Shown here in pieces: positions 1 to 5,928 of a DNA stretch of 6,212 bases. Position numbers and translations under genes: made by a program. The number at the start of each line of letters is the position of its first letter. Within the stretch, counting starts at the first letter, position 1. Origin of the DNA: DASYQV01 sp036005125 (GTDB lineage: Bacteria > Acidobacteriota > Vicinamibacteria > Vicinamibacterales > UBA2999); assembly GCA_036005125.1 (NCBI GenBank), contig DASYQV010000306.1:1-6212 (forward strand). Reading direction: 5' to 3'. The notes under the pieces were generated by a model. The model was not told where the DNA came from. It searched no databases and saw nothing but the letters and a program-made list of their open reading frames with translations.

Positions 1-852
1 CGAGGCCGCGCGGTGTCGGCGCTCGAGCGGGGCAAGGTGCTCGTCAACGGCGAGGAAACGGGTCCCGCGGATGCGGCCCGTCGTCTCGCCGCCGGCGACG
101 TCGTCCGGTTGTGGATGGATCGGCCGGGCACCGCGAAGCCTCGCCGCGGCCCGATGCAGTTCGGAGACCTGCGTATCCTCTACGAGGACGAGGCGCTCTT
201 CGTGCTCGACAAACCTGCCGGCGTGCTGGCCGTGCCGCTCGAACGACGCCGGGACGCGCCGTCGATATACGACCTCCTGGAAGAACATCTGCGCTCGCGC
301 GGCAAGCGGCGTCCTTTCGTCGTTCACCGGATCGATCTCGATACGTCGGGCCTGGTGATCTTTGCGAAGGACGCGGTCGCCCAGGCGACCCTGAAATCGC
401 AGTTCAAGCGGCGTGAGCCGACGCGGCTCTATCAGGCCGTCGTGTACGGCCACCCCGACCCGCCTGAAGGGACGTGGCGCGATCATCTTGTCTGGGACGA
501 AACGGCGCTCGTTCAAAAGCAGGCCAGCCCGCGGGACCCTCGCGCGCGAGAGGCCATCAGCGTCTATCGGGTCCTCGAGACGTTCGGTGTCGCATCGTTG
601 ATCGAAGTGCGGCTGCAGACCGGAAAGCGCAACCAGATCCGCCTGCAGGCCGCTCTGCGCGGACATTCGCTCGTCGGCGAGCGCCGCTACGTCTCCGGTC
701 CCGATCGGCTGCACCCGATCGAATTTCCGCGTCAGGCGCTTCACGCCCATCGCCTGGTCTTCCGTCATCCCACGGACGGCCGGGAGCTCAGGTTCGAAGC
801 ACCGCTCCCTGCCGACATGACCGATCTCATCTCGCGCCTGCGACGTGGATGA
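1..852 (+). CDS. RluA-family RNA pseudouridine synthase, 5' end outside window
   Basis: This enzyme would isomerise specific uridines in rRNA or tRNA to pseudouridine in the cytoplasm. Residues are counted from the GTG at base 13. The first ~38 residues (ERGKVLVNGEE ... GDVVRLWMDRPG) are the second half of an S4 RNA-binding domain. The catalytic domain starts near residue 53 (RILYEDEALFVLDKPAGVLAVP). The RluA active-site motif HRIDLDTSGLVIFAKD lies at 105-120, with Asp108 the expected catalytic aspartate. The conserved C-terminal motif is TGKRNQIRLQ (203-212), where many RluA members have TGRxHQIRxH. The frame is open through base 1 (codons Arg-Gly-Arg-Ala precede the GTG) and the S4 domain is incomplete, so the real start is almost certainly upstream of the window. 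The gene ends at TGA 850-852, with no obvious terminator before the next gene 98 bp on. The family is secure; the target uridine, and whether it is RluA, RluC or RluD-like, cannot be read. Confidence 0.93.
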   Translation, partial: RGRAVSALERGKVLVNGEETGPADAARRLAAGDVVRLWMDRPGTAKPRRGPMQFGDLRILYEDEALFVLDKPAGVLAVPLERRRDAPSIYDLLEEHLRSRGKRRPFVVHRIDLDTSGLVIFAKDAVAQATLKSQFKRREPTRLYQAVVYGHPDPPEGTWRDHLVWDETALVQKQASPRDPRAREAISVYRVLETFGVASLIEVRLQTGKRNQIRLQAALRGHSLVGERRYVSGPDRLHPIEFPRQALHAHRLVFRHPTDGRELRFEAPLPADMTDLISRLRRG

Positions 853-934
853 CGCGATCTGCACGCACGTGTGAAGAGACGCGACCACCGTACAACGCCC
901 GGTCATCCTGCAAACGTGCCGGCCGGGTCCGTGC

Positions 935-940
935 AATACT
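935..940 (+). promoter_or_regulatory. candidate -10 element upstream of the hydrolase gene
   Basis: AATACT matches the sigma70 -10 consensus at four of six positions and is preceded by TGC, giving an extended -10 look. Only ten bases separate it from the GTG start at 951, so transcription would begin at or just before the start codon. No Shine-Dalgarno sequence is present there and no convincing -35 is visible. This is weak evidence on its own. Confidence 0.25.
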
Positions 941-950
941 CCCACTGTCT

Positions 951-2027
951 GTGAAGGCGCTCGCAACGGTAAGGGCGGCGTGTTGGGCGCTTGTAGCGAT
1001 CGCGACCACCGCGTCCTGTACGCGCACGGTTCCGACCATCGTGGAACCATCGCCGCCTCTTCGGTCCGAGCCAATCAGAATCGAGAAGGAGCCATCGAGT
1101 CGCGAGTTCAGCCGCCTCTTCTGCGGCGTGCTCGCGCACGCCCCGGGTAAATGGGGAGACTGCGCACGGTATCTGTGGCCGGCCGGCACACCGGGCCCGG
1201 TGAATGAGTCGTTCGAATCGCCATATCGGATTCTGGTGGTGCCGGGCGTTTTCGGACAGTGCATTGACGCCATCGTCCGGCCCTTCGAGGATGCGAGACG
1301 CCATCTCGCGACCGCACACGGAATAGACATCGAGTACGTCTCGATTCCTGCGCTGGGCAGCAGTACCTACAATGCACAGCGGCTTGCGGAATATCTCGAC
1401 CAGCGGTTCAGCGGCGGTGAGATGCGGCGCTACATTGCGTTCGGCTATAGCAAAGGTGCCTCCGACATCCTCGAGGCGGTCGGCCGTTACGAGATCGCTC
1501 AGCGGGCGATCGCGGCTGTTGTAACCGTCGCTGGCAGCGTGATGGGGTCCCGCCTCGCGGAGGGCGTGCCGCGCGGACTGCTGAGAACGCTCGAGAGATG
1601 GAAGCGAGGCGTCTGCGAGGCTGGGGATGGTCGCGGCATCGAGAGTCTTCGGCGGTCCGTGCGCATCAGAGCGGTGGCGGAGATGAAGCTCCCGGAGCAC
1701 CTCCGCACGTACTCGATTGCGGCCATCTCCGATGCCTCCAACACGTCGGCCGTGCTCATGGACGGCTGGAATCAGCTGCACGCGTATTCGCTCGAAGAGG
1801 ATGGGCAGGTGATTCACGAGGATGCCATCGTTCCCGACGCGACCTACCTCGGATTCGCGCGTGCCGATCACTGGGCTGTCGCGCTCCCCTTCGAGGATGC
1901 TGCCGAATTGGATCCGACGCTCGGCGCCACCCTGAGACGGCTCGTCGATCGTAATCACTACCCGCGCGTCGCCTTGTTCGAGGCGGTCTTGCGTTTCGTG
2001 ATCGCCGATCTGGCGACGAAGAATTAG
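951..2027 (+). CDS. putative alpha/beta-hydrolase lipoprotein
   Basis: A 358-residue protein with the hallmarks of an alpha/beta-hydrolase (esterase/lipase-like) fold; the substrate is unknown. The N-terminus has a short hydrophobic stretch (ALATVRAACWALVAIATTASC) ending in a lipobox-like TASC with Cys23. Thr at the -3 position is not ideal, so lipidation is probable rather than certain. A strand-loop ILVVPGVFG (94-102) fits the oxyanion-hole region, GYSKG (165-169) is the GxSxG nucleophile elbow with Ser167, and ARADHWAVALP (303-313) supplies the likely catalytic His307. The acid could be Asp291 or Asp296. GTG 951 is chosen because it places the signal sequence at the N-terminus; the open frame upstream overlaps the pseudouridine synthase gene and is not credible as coding. 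No Shine-Dalgarno is visible. The gene converges on the MFS gene, and its last few codons lie in the start of a short tandem repeat. I do not recognise a named family. Confidence 0.75.
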   Translation: MKALATVRAACWALVAIATTASCTRTVPTIVEPSPPLRSEPIRIEKEPSSREFSRLFCGVLAHAPGKWGDCARYLWPAGTPGPVNESFESPYRILVVPGVFGQCIDAIVRPFEDARRHLATAHGIDIEYVSIPALGSSTYNAQRLAEYLDQRFSGGEMRRYIAFGYSKGASDILEAVGRYEIAQRAIAAVVTVAGSVMGSRLAEGVPRGLLRTLERWKRGVCEAGDGRGIESLRRSVRIRAVAEMKLPEHLRTYSIAAISDASNTSAVLMDGWNQLHAYSLEEDGQVIHEDAIVPDATYLGFARADHWAVALPFEDAAELDPTLGATLRRLVDRNHYPRVALFEAVLRFVIADLATKN

Positions 2028-2107
2028 CCACGAAGGATTCGCCGCGAAGGACACGAAGTTTTTTCGTGGTTTCTTCGTGAGCTTCGTGGCGAGAGGGCTT
2101 CGTGGCG
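2013..2107. repeat. CACGAAG-type intergenic repeat cluster in inverted arrangement
   Basis: The left arm holds three tandem copies of a ~14-bp unit (like GCCACGAAGGATTC) starting at 2013, 2027 and 2041, followed by GAAG up to 2058. The right arm has the complementary core: TTCGTGG at 2063, CTTCGTG at 2073, and two copies of GCTTCGTGGCG at 2081-2091 and 2097-2107. The two arms face each other around a run of six T (2059-2064). The first left unit lies inside the hydrolase gene and contributes its last codons and the first bases of its stop codon. All of this is directly visible; the origin of the repeat is not. Confidence 0.75.
2028..2089. terminator. probable bidirectional terminator between convergent genes
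   Basis: Several nested pairings are possible: CCACGAAG (2028-2035) with CTTCGTGG (2082-2089), CACGAAG (2052-2058) with CTTCGTG (2073-2079), and a compact stem CACGAA (2052-2057) with TTCGTG (2063-2068) around a five-base loop. It lies between the stop codons of two convergent genes (2027 and 2112), where termination is needed in both directions. The T-run falls in the loop rather than after a stem, so it is not a textbook intrinsic terminator. Confidence 0.45.
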
Positions 2108-2111
2108 TCCG

Positions 2112-3377
2112 TCACGAATACGCGAGCGCCTTCGTCGCGTGGACGCCGAACGTGCGGCGGCCCAGCATGAGAAACGACGCGCCCGCGGCAAGGCACAGCA
2201 CTCCCGCGATCCAGAATGCCAACTGGTAGTCGCCCGAGAACGTGCGGATAGCCCCCGCGCTGAACGCGGCAGCCGAGGCGCCGAGCTGATGGCTCGCGCC
2301 GATCCACCCGTAGATCACGCCCGTGTTCTCGCGGCCGAACGCCTCGCTCGTCAGACGAACGGTCGGAGGGACCGTTGCCACCCAGTCGAGGCCGTAGAAG
2401 ATGGCAAACCACGCGAGCCCGTGCGCCCCGTCCTGCAACGTGAACGGGAGATACAGGAGCGAGAGGCCCCGGAGCGTGTAGTACGAAAACAGCAGATGAC
2501 GACTCGAATAACGATCGGTCAGCCATCCTGACGCGGTCGTGCCGAGGATGTCGAAGACGCCCATGATCGCCAGCAGTTGGGCCGAGCGCAGTTCCGGAAT
2601 GCCGTAGTCGTGACACGCAGCAATCAGGTGAGTGCCGATGAGCCCGTTGGTGCTCGCGCCGCAGATGAAGAAGGTGCCGGCCAGAAGCCAGAATGCGCGC
2701 GTCCGCATCGCATACCCCAGCGCCTGGAGCGGCGCGAGCGGACGCGGTCCCGTTGCCGGACCGGATGCAGGCCGCCGTCCATAAGGAAGCAGCCCGAGGT
2801 CCTCCGGCCGATCGCGCATGAAGACGAGCACGATGGCGAAGACCACCGCGGATGCGCCTGCCATGACGAGCGCTGCGGCACGCCATCCGCGCTGTGCGAC
2901 AACGGCCGCCAGAAACGGCAGGAACACCAACTGTCCGGTTGCGTTGGCCGCCGAGAGCACCCCGACGACCAACCCTCGCCTCTCGTCGAACCATCGATTG
3001 GCGACGACGGCCGCGAGCACCAGCGACGTGACGCCGGTTCCGGTTCCCACCAGCACGCCCCAGAGCAGCGTCAGCTCCCACCGGTTGCGCATCTGCGTCG
3101 TCAGCGCCACCGAGACGGCGAGGAGCGCCGCCGCGGCCAGAATCACGCGACGCAGGCCCCACCTCTCCATCACCGACGCGGCAAAGGGACCAATCAGCCC
3201 GAAGAGCGCGATGTTGATTGCAACGGCCAGGGAGATGACGGTCCGGCTCCAGCCGAACTCCTGCTCGAGCGACACAATCAGCACACCCGGAGTGGCGCGG
3301 ATCCCGGCCGTGACCAGCAGGACGATGAACGTGACGAGGGCGATGATCCAGGCGTAATGGAACGTTCGGCGCGGCAT
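2112..3377 (-). CDS. MFS transporter, monocarboxylate/OFA-like, 12 TM
   Basis: A 421-residue inner-membrane protein with about twelve hydrophobic segments, the normal length for the major facilitator superfamily. It would move a small solute by proton coupling or antiport. Visible family marks are: N-terminal HYAWIIALVTFIVLLVTAGIRATPGVL; EFGWSR (40-45) before TM2; the degenerate TM2-3 loop motif MERWGLRR (70-77); NRWFDERRGLVVGVLSAANATGQ (127-149), resembling the RWFxxRRGLAxG signature of the oxalate/formate and monocarboxylate branch; and the TM8-9 loop motif GWLTDRYSSRH (284-294). The long loop RDRPEDLGLLPYGRRPASGPATGPRP (188-212) is the central cytoplasmic linker between the two six-helix halves. 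The ATG at 3377 begins directly with the basic MPRRTFHYAW leader. There is no Shine-Dalgarno, and a -10-like element sits six bases upstream, so the mRNA may be leaderless. The gene diverges from the PQQ dehydrogenase, and a shared physiological role is possible. The substrate cannot be assigned. Confidence 0.88.
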   Translation of the reverse strand: MPRRTFHYAWIIALVTFIVLLVTAGIRATPGVLIVSLEQEFGWSRTVISLAVAINIALFGLIGPFAASVMERWGLRRVILAAAALLAVSVALTTQMRNRWELTLLWGVLVGTGTGVTSLVLAAVVANRWFDERRGLVVGVLSAANATGQLVFLPFLAAVVAQRGWRAAALVMAGASAVVFAIVLVFMRDRPEDLGLLPYGRRPASGPATGPRPLAPLQALGYAMRTRAFWLLAGTFFICGASTNGLIGTHLIAACHDYGIPELRSAQLLAIMGVFDILGTTASGWLTDRYSSRHLLFSYYTLRGLSLLYLPFTLQDGAHGLAWFAIFYGLDWVATVPPTVRLTSEAFGRENTGVIYGWIGASHQLGASAAAFSAGAIRTFSGDYQLAFWIAGVLCLAAGASFLMLGRRTFGVHATKALAYS

Positions 3378-3383
3378 GGCTCA

Positions 3384-3389
3384 GTCATA
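3384..3389 (-). promoter_or_regulatory. candidate extended -10 for the MFS gene
   Basis: Read on the minus strand this is TATGAC preceded by TGC, an extended -10 form matching TATAAT at four of six. Only six bases separate it from the ATG at 3377, which predicts transcription starting at or within a base or two of the start codon. No good -35 is found at 16-18 bp. TTGTCC (3418-3423, minus strand) is -35-like but 28 bp away, too far. Confidence 0.3.
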
Positions 3390-3454
3390 GCACGAATGCA
3401 TTCGAAAAGCGTCCCGCGGACAATTGCGGCGTGTCAGCCCGTTATGCGGCTGTA

Positions 3455-3480
3455 CTCGCCGGCTGTCGTGCTCGCCGGCT
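3455..3480 (+). repeat. tandem 10-bp direct repeat CTCGCCGGCT, operator-like
   Basis: CTCGCCGGCT occurs at 3455-3464 and again at 3471-3480, exactly 16 bp apart start to start. Each copy contains the palindrome GCCGGC. The second copy shares its last T with the -35 hexamer of the dehydrogenase promoter. Position and spacing resemble a pair of regulator half-sites just upstream of a promoter. No other signal identifies the regulator, and GCCGGC is not rare in a high-GC genome. Confidence 0.4.
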
Positions 3481-3508
3481 TGTCTGCGCCATCCCCTTGA
3501 CCTACAAT
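3480..3508 (+). promoter_or_regulatory. sigma70-like promoter of the PQQ dehydrogenase
   Basis: The -35 is TTGTCT (3480-3485, four of six) and the -10 is TACAAT (3503-3508, five of six), separated by the optimal 17 bp. Transcription would start near 3515, giving an untranslated leader of about 65 bases before the GTG at 3580. This is the best promoter match in the window. Confidence 0.55.
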
Positions 3509-3565
3509 CGCAACCTTCGCTCCGGTCCTTCGTCGGCTGGAGGCCTCCATCCGAGTTGCGGCCCC

Positions 3566-3571
3566 GAGGAG
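3566..3571 (+). promoter_or_regulatory. Shine-Dalgarno fixing the dehydrogenase start
   Basis: GAGGAG lies eight bases before GTG 3580, an ideal spacing, and selects this start over the in-frame ATG at 3424. That ATG lies upstream of the promoter and would not be on the transcript. An ATG at 3572 directly abuts the GAGGAG and opens only a three-codon frame (Met-Thr-Leu-stop), so it is not the gene start. Confidence 0.65.
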
Positions 3572-3579
3572 ATGACGTT

Positions 3580-5811
3580 GTGAAGAAACTCTGTGCTGTT
3601 GCCGTCGTCGTGTTCGCGGTACAACTGGGCGCGCAGCGAGGAGACTCGCGTCTCGTCGAGTGGCCCTACTGGGGCGGCGATGCCGCCAACAGCAAATATT
3701 CGACGCTGACGGACATCACGCCCGCCAACGTCAACCGACTGGAGCGCGTGTGGGAGTGGAGTCCTGGGGAGGTGCCGAAGGCCGAATACGGCGCCCGCCC
3801 GGGCCCGTTCGAGAACACGCCGGTCATGATCGACAACGTGTTGTACGTGAGCACGCCGTACAAGCGCGTCGTCGCGCTCGATGCCGATACAGGCAAGGAA
3901 CTGTGGTCGTTCGATCCGGAAACCTGGAAGGGTGACGAGGACAACACCGGGATGAAGCATCGCGGCGTCGCGGTCTGGCGCAACGGCTCGGAGATGCGGA
4001 TCTTCCTGAACACCGACCAGCGCCTGTTCGCGCTCGATGCCAGGACCGGCAAGCCCGTGCCGACGTTCGGTCAGAAAGGCGTGACCAATATGACGGACGG
4101 ACTGCGACTGCCGACGCAAAGGCAGACATTCAGTCAGACGTCACCGCCCGTCATCTACAAGAACCTGGTCATCGTCGGCAGTCGCGTTCCCGACCGCGTT
4201 CAAAAGAAGTTCGAGACGCAGGGCACGGTCCAGGCCTTTGACGCGAGGACCGGCAAGCGGGCCTGGGTCTTCTACACCATTCCCCAGTCGAACAAGGACT
4301 TCGGCGTGGAAACCTGGGAGAACGAGTCGTGGAGCTTCACCGGTCACGCCAACGTCTGGGGACCGATGAGCCTGGACGAGGCGCGCGGCTTGTTGTACGT
4401 GCCGGTCAGCACGCCGGGGAGCGACTATTGGGGTGGACGCCGGTTGGGCGCGAATCTCTTCGCCGAGTCACTCGTGTGTATCGATGCCAATACCGGCAAG
4501 CGGAAGTGGCACTTCCAGATGGTCCACCACGGCCTGTGGGACTACGACCTCGTTGCGACGCCGAATCTCGGGACGATCACCGTCAACGGGAAACGAATTG
4601 ACGCCGTCGCCGCGGTGTCGAAGCAGGGCTTCACGTATGTCTTCGACCGCGTGACCGGCGAACCCGTCTGGCCGATCGTGGAACGTCCGGTGGACACTAC
4701 GACCGATGTGCCGGGCGAGCGACCGTACCCGACGCAGCCATTTCCGACCAAACCGCCCGCATTCTCCGGCCAGGGGATCTCGCTGGATGATGCCAACGAC
4801 CTGACGCCCGAGATCAAGGCGCTGGCGATCGAGGAAATGAAGAAGTTCCGGCTGGGACCCCTCTTCACGCCACCCAGTCTTCGTGGAACGATCCAGCGGC
4901 CGGCGGTCGGCGGCGGCGCCAACTGGGCGGGCGGTGGACTCGACCCCGAGACGGGGATGCTCTACGTGCGAACCACCGAAAGCTACACCGTCAATCAGGT
5001 TTGCAAGAACGATGGGACCGATGCCGACGTGGACGTCGACTATTCGAACAACTGCGAATACGGCGCGGCGAACAATATCTTCTCGCGACCCGACGGGACG
5101 CCCCGTTGGGCCTCGGAGGGACCGAAGTCGAAGCTCGGTCCCATTCCGCTGATCAAGCCACCCTACGCGTTGCTCGTTGCCATCAACCTCAACCAGGGCG
5201 AGATCGCCTGGCGGGTTCCGTTCGGGGAAGGGAGCCCGGCGGTCCGTCGCCATCCGCTGTTGAAGGGTGTGAAACTCCCGGACCGGTTGGGGACTGGTGG
5301 ATCGGCCGGTGTCCTCGTCACCCGGAGCGGGCTCGTGTTCATCGGCGGCGGCGATCCGTATCTCTACGCGTTTGACAAAGCCACCGGCAAAGAGCTGTGG
5401 CGGGTTGCGACGCCCGCCCGGACTGCCGCGAACCCCATGACCTACCGATCGCGCAGCGGCCGGCAGTTCGTACTGATCTCCAGCGGCGCGGGACCTGATT
5501 CCATCCTGACCGCCTTTGCTGTCGGCACCGGTGCGCCAACCACGACAACCTCGAGTGCTGCCGTGCCGGCGCCGGTCGCGGCGCGTAGCGCGGAGTCGGG
5601 GGCCGACGCATTCCAGCGAGTCTGCCAGCCGTGTCACGGACCAGACGCCCGAGGAGCGGTGGCACCAGCGCTCGTGCCCATGACCAAAGACGTTTTGGAA
5701 GTGATGGGGATCGTCCGCGAGGGCCTCGGTCAGATGCCGCCGATATCGACGCGGGAGCTGAGCGACGAGGAAATCGCGCGAATCGTCGAGCATCTGCGGT
5801 CCATTCGTTAA
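3580..5811 (+). CDS. periplasmic PQQ-dependent dehydrogenase with C-terminal cytochrome c domain
   Basis: A 743-residue quinohemoprotein that would oxidise a sugar or alcohol with PQQ and hand electrons to its own c-type heme and then the respiratory chain. MKKLCAVAVVVFAVQLGAQ is a short Sec signal peptide. The mature start WPYWGGDAANSKYSTLTDITPANV is typical of the family. Eight blade motifs of the AxDxxTGKxxW type are visible, near residues 99, 151, 219, 300, 354, 453, 534 and 597, matching an eight-bladed propeller. The active-site segment HHGLWDYDLVATP (316-328) carries the expected catalytic Asp321 or Asp323. There is no adjacent Cys-Cys pair, unlike classical methanol and ethanol dehydrogenases. 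A Thr/Ala/Pro-rich linker (650-672) leads to the cytochrome c domain, with CQPCH (682-686) binding heme and Met719 in GQMPP as the probable distal ligand. An acidic insert flanked by Cys475 and Cys492 is unusual. No PQQ synthesis gene is nearby. The family is secure; glucose versus other substrates cannot be decided. Confidence 0.93.
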   Translation: MKKLCAVAVVVFAVQLGAQRGDSRLVEWPYWGGDAANSKYSTLTDITPANVNRLERVWEWSPGEVPKAEYGARPGPFENTPVMIDNVLYVSTPYKRVVALDADTGKELWSFDPETWKGDEDNTGMKHRGVAVWRNGSEMRIFLNTDQRLFALDARTGKPVPTFGQKGVTNMTDGLRLPTQRQTFSQTSPPVIYKNLVIVGSRVPDRVQKKFETQGTVQAFDARTGKRAWVFYTIPQSNKDFGVETWENESWSFTGHANVWGPMSLDEARGLLYVPVSTPGSDYWGGRRLGANLFAESLVCIDANTGKRKWHFQMVHHGLWDYDLVATPNLGTITVNGKRIDAVAAVSKQGFTYVFDRVTGEPVWPIVERPVDTTTDVPGERPYPTQPFPTKPPAFSGQGISLDDANDLTPEIKALAIEEMKKFRLGPLFTPPSLRGTIQRPAVGGGANWAGGGLDPETGMLYVRTTESYTVNQVCKNDGTDADVDVDYSNNCEYGAANNIFSRPDGTPRWASEGPKSKLGPIPLIKPPYALLVAINLNQGEIAWRVPFGEGSPAVRRHPLLKGVKLPDRLGTGGSAGVLVTRSGLVFIGGGDPYLYAFDKATGKELWRVATPARTAANPMTYRSRSGRQFVLISSGAGPDSILTAFAVGTGAPTTTTSSAAVPAPVAARSAESGADAFQRVCQPCHGPDARGAVAPALVPMTKDVLEVMGIVREGLGQMPPISTRELSDEEIARIVEHLRSIR

Positions 5812-5825
5812 CAGCTGGTGGTAGC

Positions 5826-5875
5826 AGTCAGGAGGAGCTGGAGCGCATGCTGCGCTCTGACTCCTCCTCCTGACT
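5826..5875 (+). terminator. long hairpin downstream of the dehydrogenase
   Basis: AGTCAGGAGGAG (5826-5837) pairs perfectly with CTCCTCCTGACT (5864-5875). Inside, GAGCGCA (5841-5847) pairs with TGCGCTC (5851-5857) around a three-base loop, with a 3x6 internal loop between the stems. It begins 14 bases after the stop codon, so it may end or stabilise the dehydrogenase transcript. There is no T-run behind it, so Rho-independent termination is uncertain. Confidence 0.45.
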
Positions 5876-5915
5876 TCTGACTCCTGACTTCTTCAAACTC
5901 CTAACTCCTAACCCT
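5858..5915 (+). repeat. degenerate heptamer array (TGACTCC / TAACTCC)
   Basis: Heptamers of the form TGACTCC or TGACTTC start at 5858, 5871, 5878 and 5885. After a three-base TTC come AAACTCC at 5895, TAACTCC at 5902 and TAACCCT at 5909. A six-base TCCTCC interrupts the first two. The strand is almost free of G apart from the TGA triplets. The array forms the 3' arm of the hairpin and then runs to 13 bases before the receptor start codon, leaving no room for a Shine-Dalgarno. Confidence 0.65.
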
Positions 5916-5928
5916 TCATTCATCTGAT

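Noticed and set aside
474..950. N-terminal extension of the hydrolase from ATG 474
   Set aside because: It overlaps the pseudouridine synthase in another frame, is Arg/Ser/Pro-rich, and would hide the lipoprotein signal.
853..950. Terminator or small RNA between the synthase and the hydrolase
   Set aside because: No stem with a T-run is visible, and short CG-rich palindromes there are expected by composition.
903..2054. Long minus-strand open frame opposite the hydrolase gene
   Set aside because: Its translation is rich in Arg, Gly and His with no recognisable motif or membrane pattern, and it mirrors a coherent plus-strand hydrolase. Such frames are expected opposite genes in high-GC DNA.
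1756..3162. Second minus-strand frame overlapping the MFS gene
   Set aside because: It reads the MFS gene in the wrong frame and runs through the repeat cluster. The 421-residue frame has the transmembrane pattern and MFS motifs.
3424..3579. N-terminal extension of the dehydrogenase from ATG 3424
   Set aside because: It would precede the promoter, bury the signal peptide internally and ignore the good Shine-Dalgarno before GTG 3580.
3572..3583. Three-codon leader frame (Met-Thr-Leu-stop) overlapping the dehydrogenase start
   Set aside because: The ATG directly abuts GAGGAG with no spacing, so efficient initiation is unlikely; probably chance.
4468..5793. 441-codon minus-strand open frame inside the dehydrogenase region
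   Set aside because: The plus strand carries a complete PQQ dehydrogenase with blade motifs and a heme site; the minus-strand product is Arg-rich with no known domain.
5858..5915. Possible CRISPR array
   Set aside because: Units are seven bases with no unique spacers; this is a simple degenerate tandem repeat.
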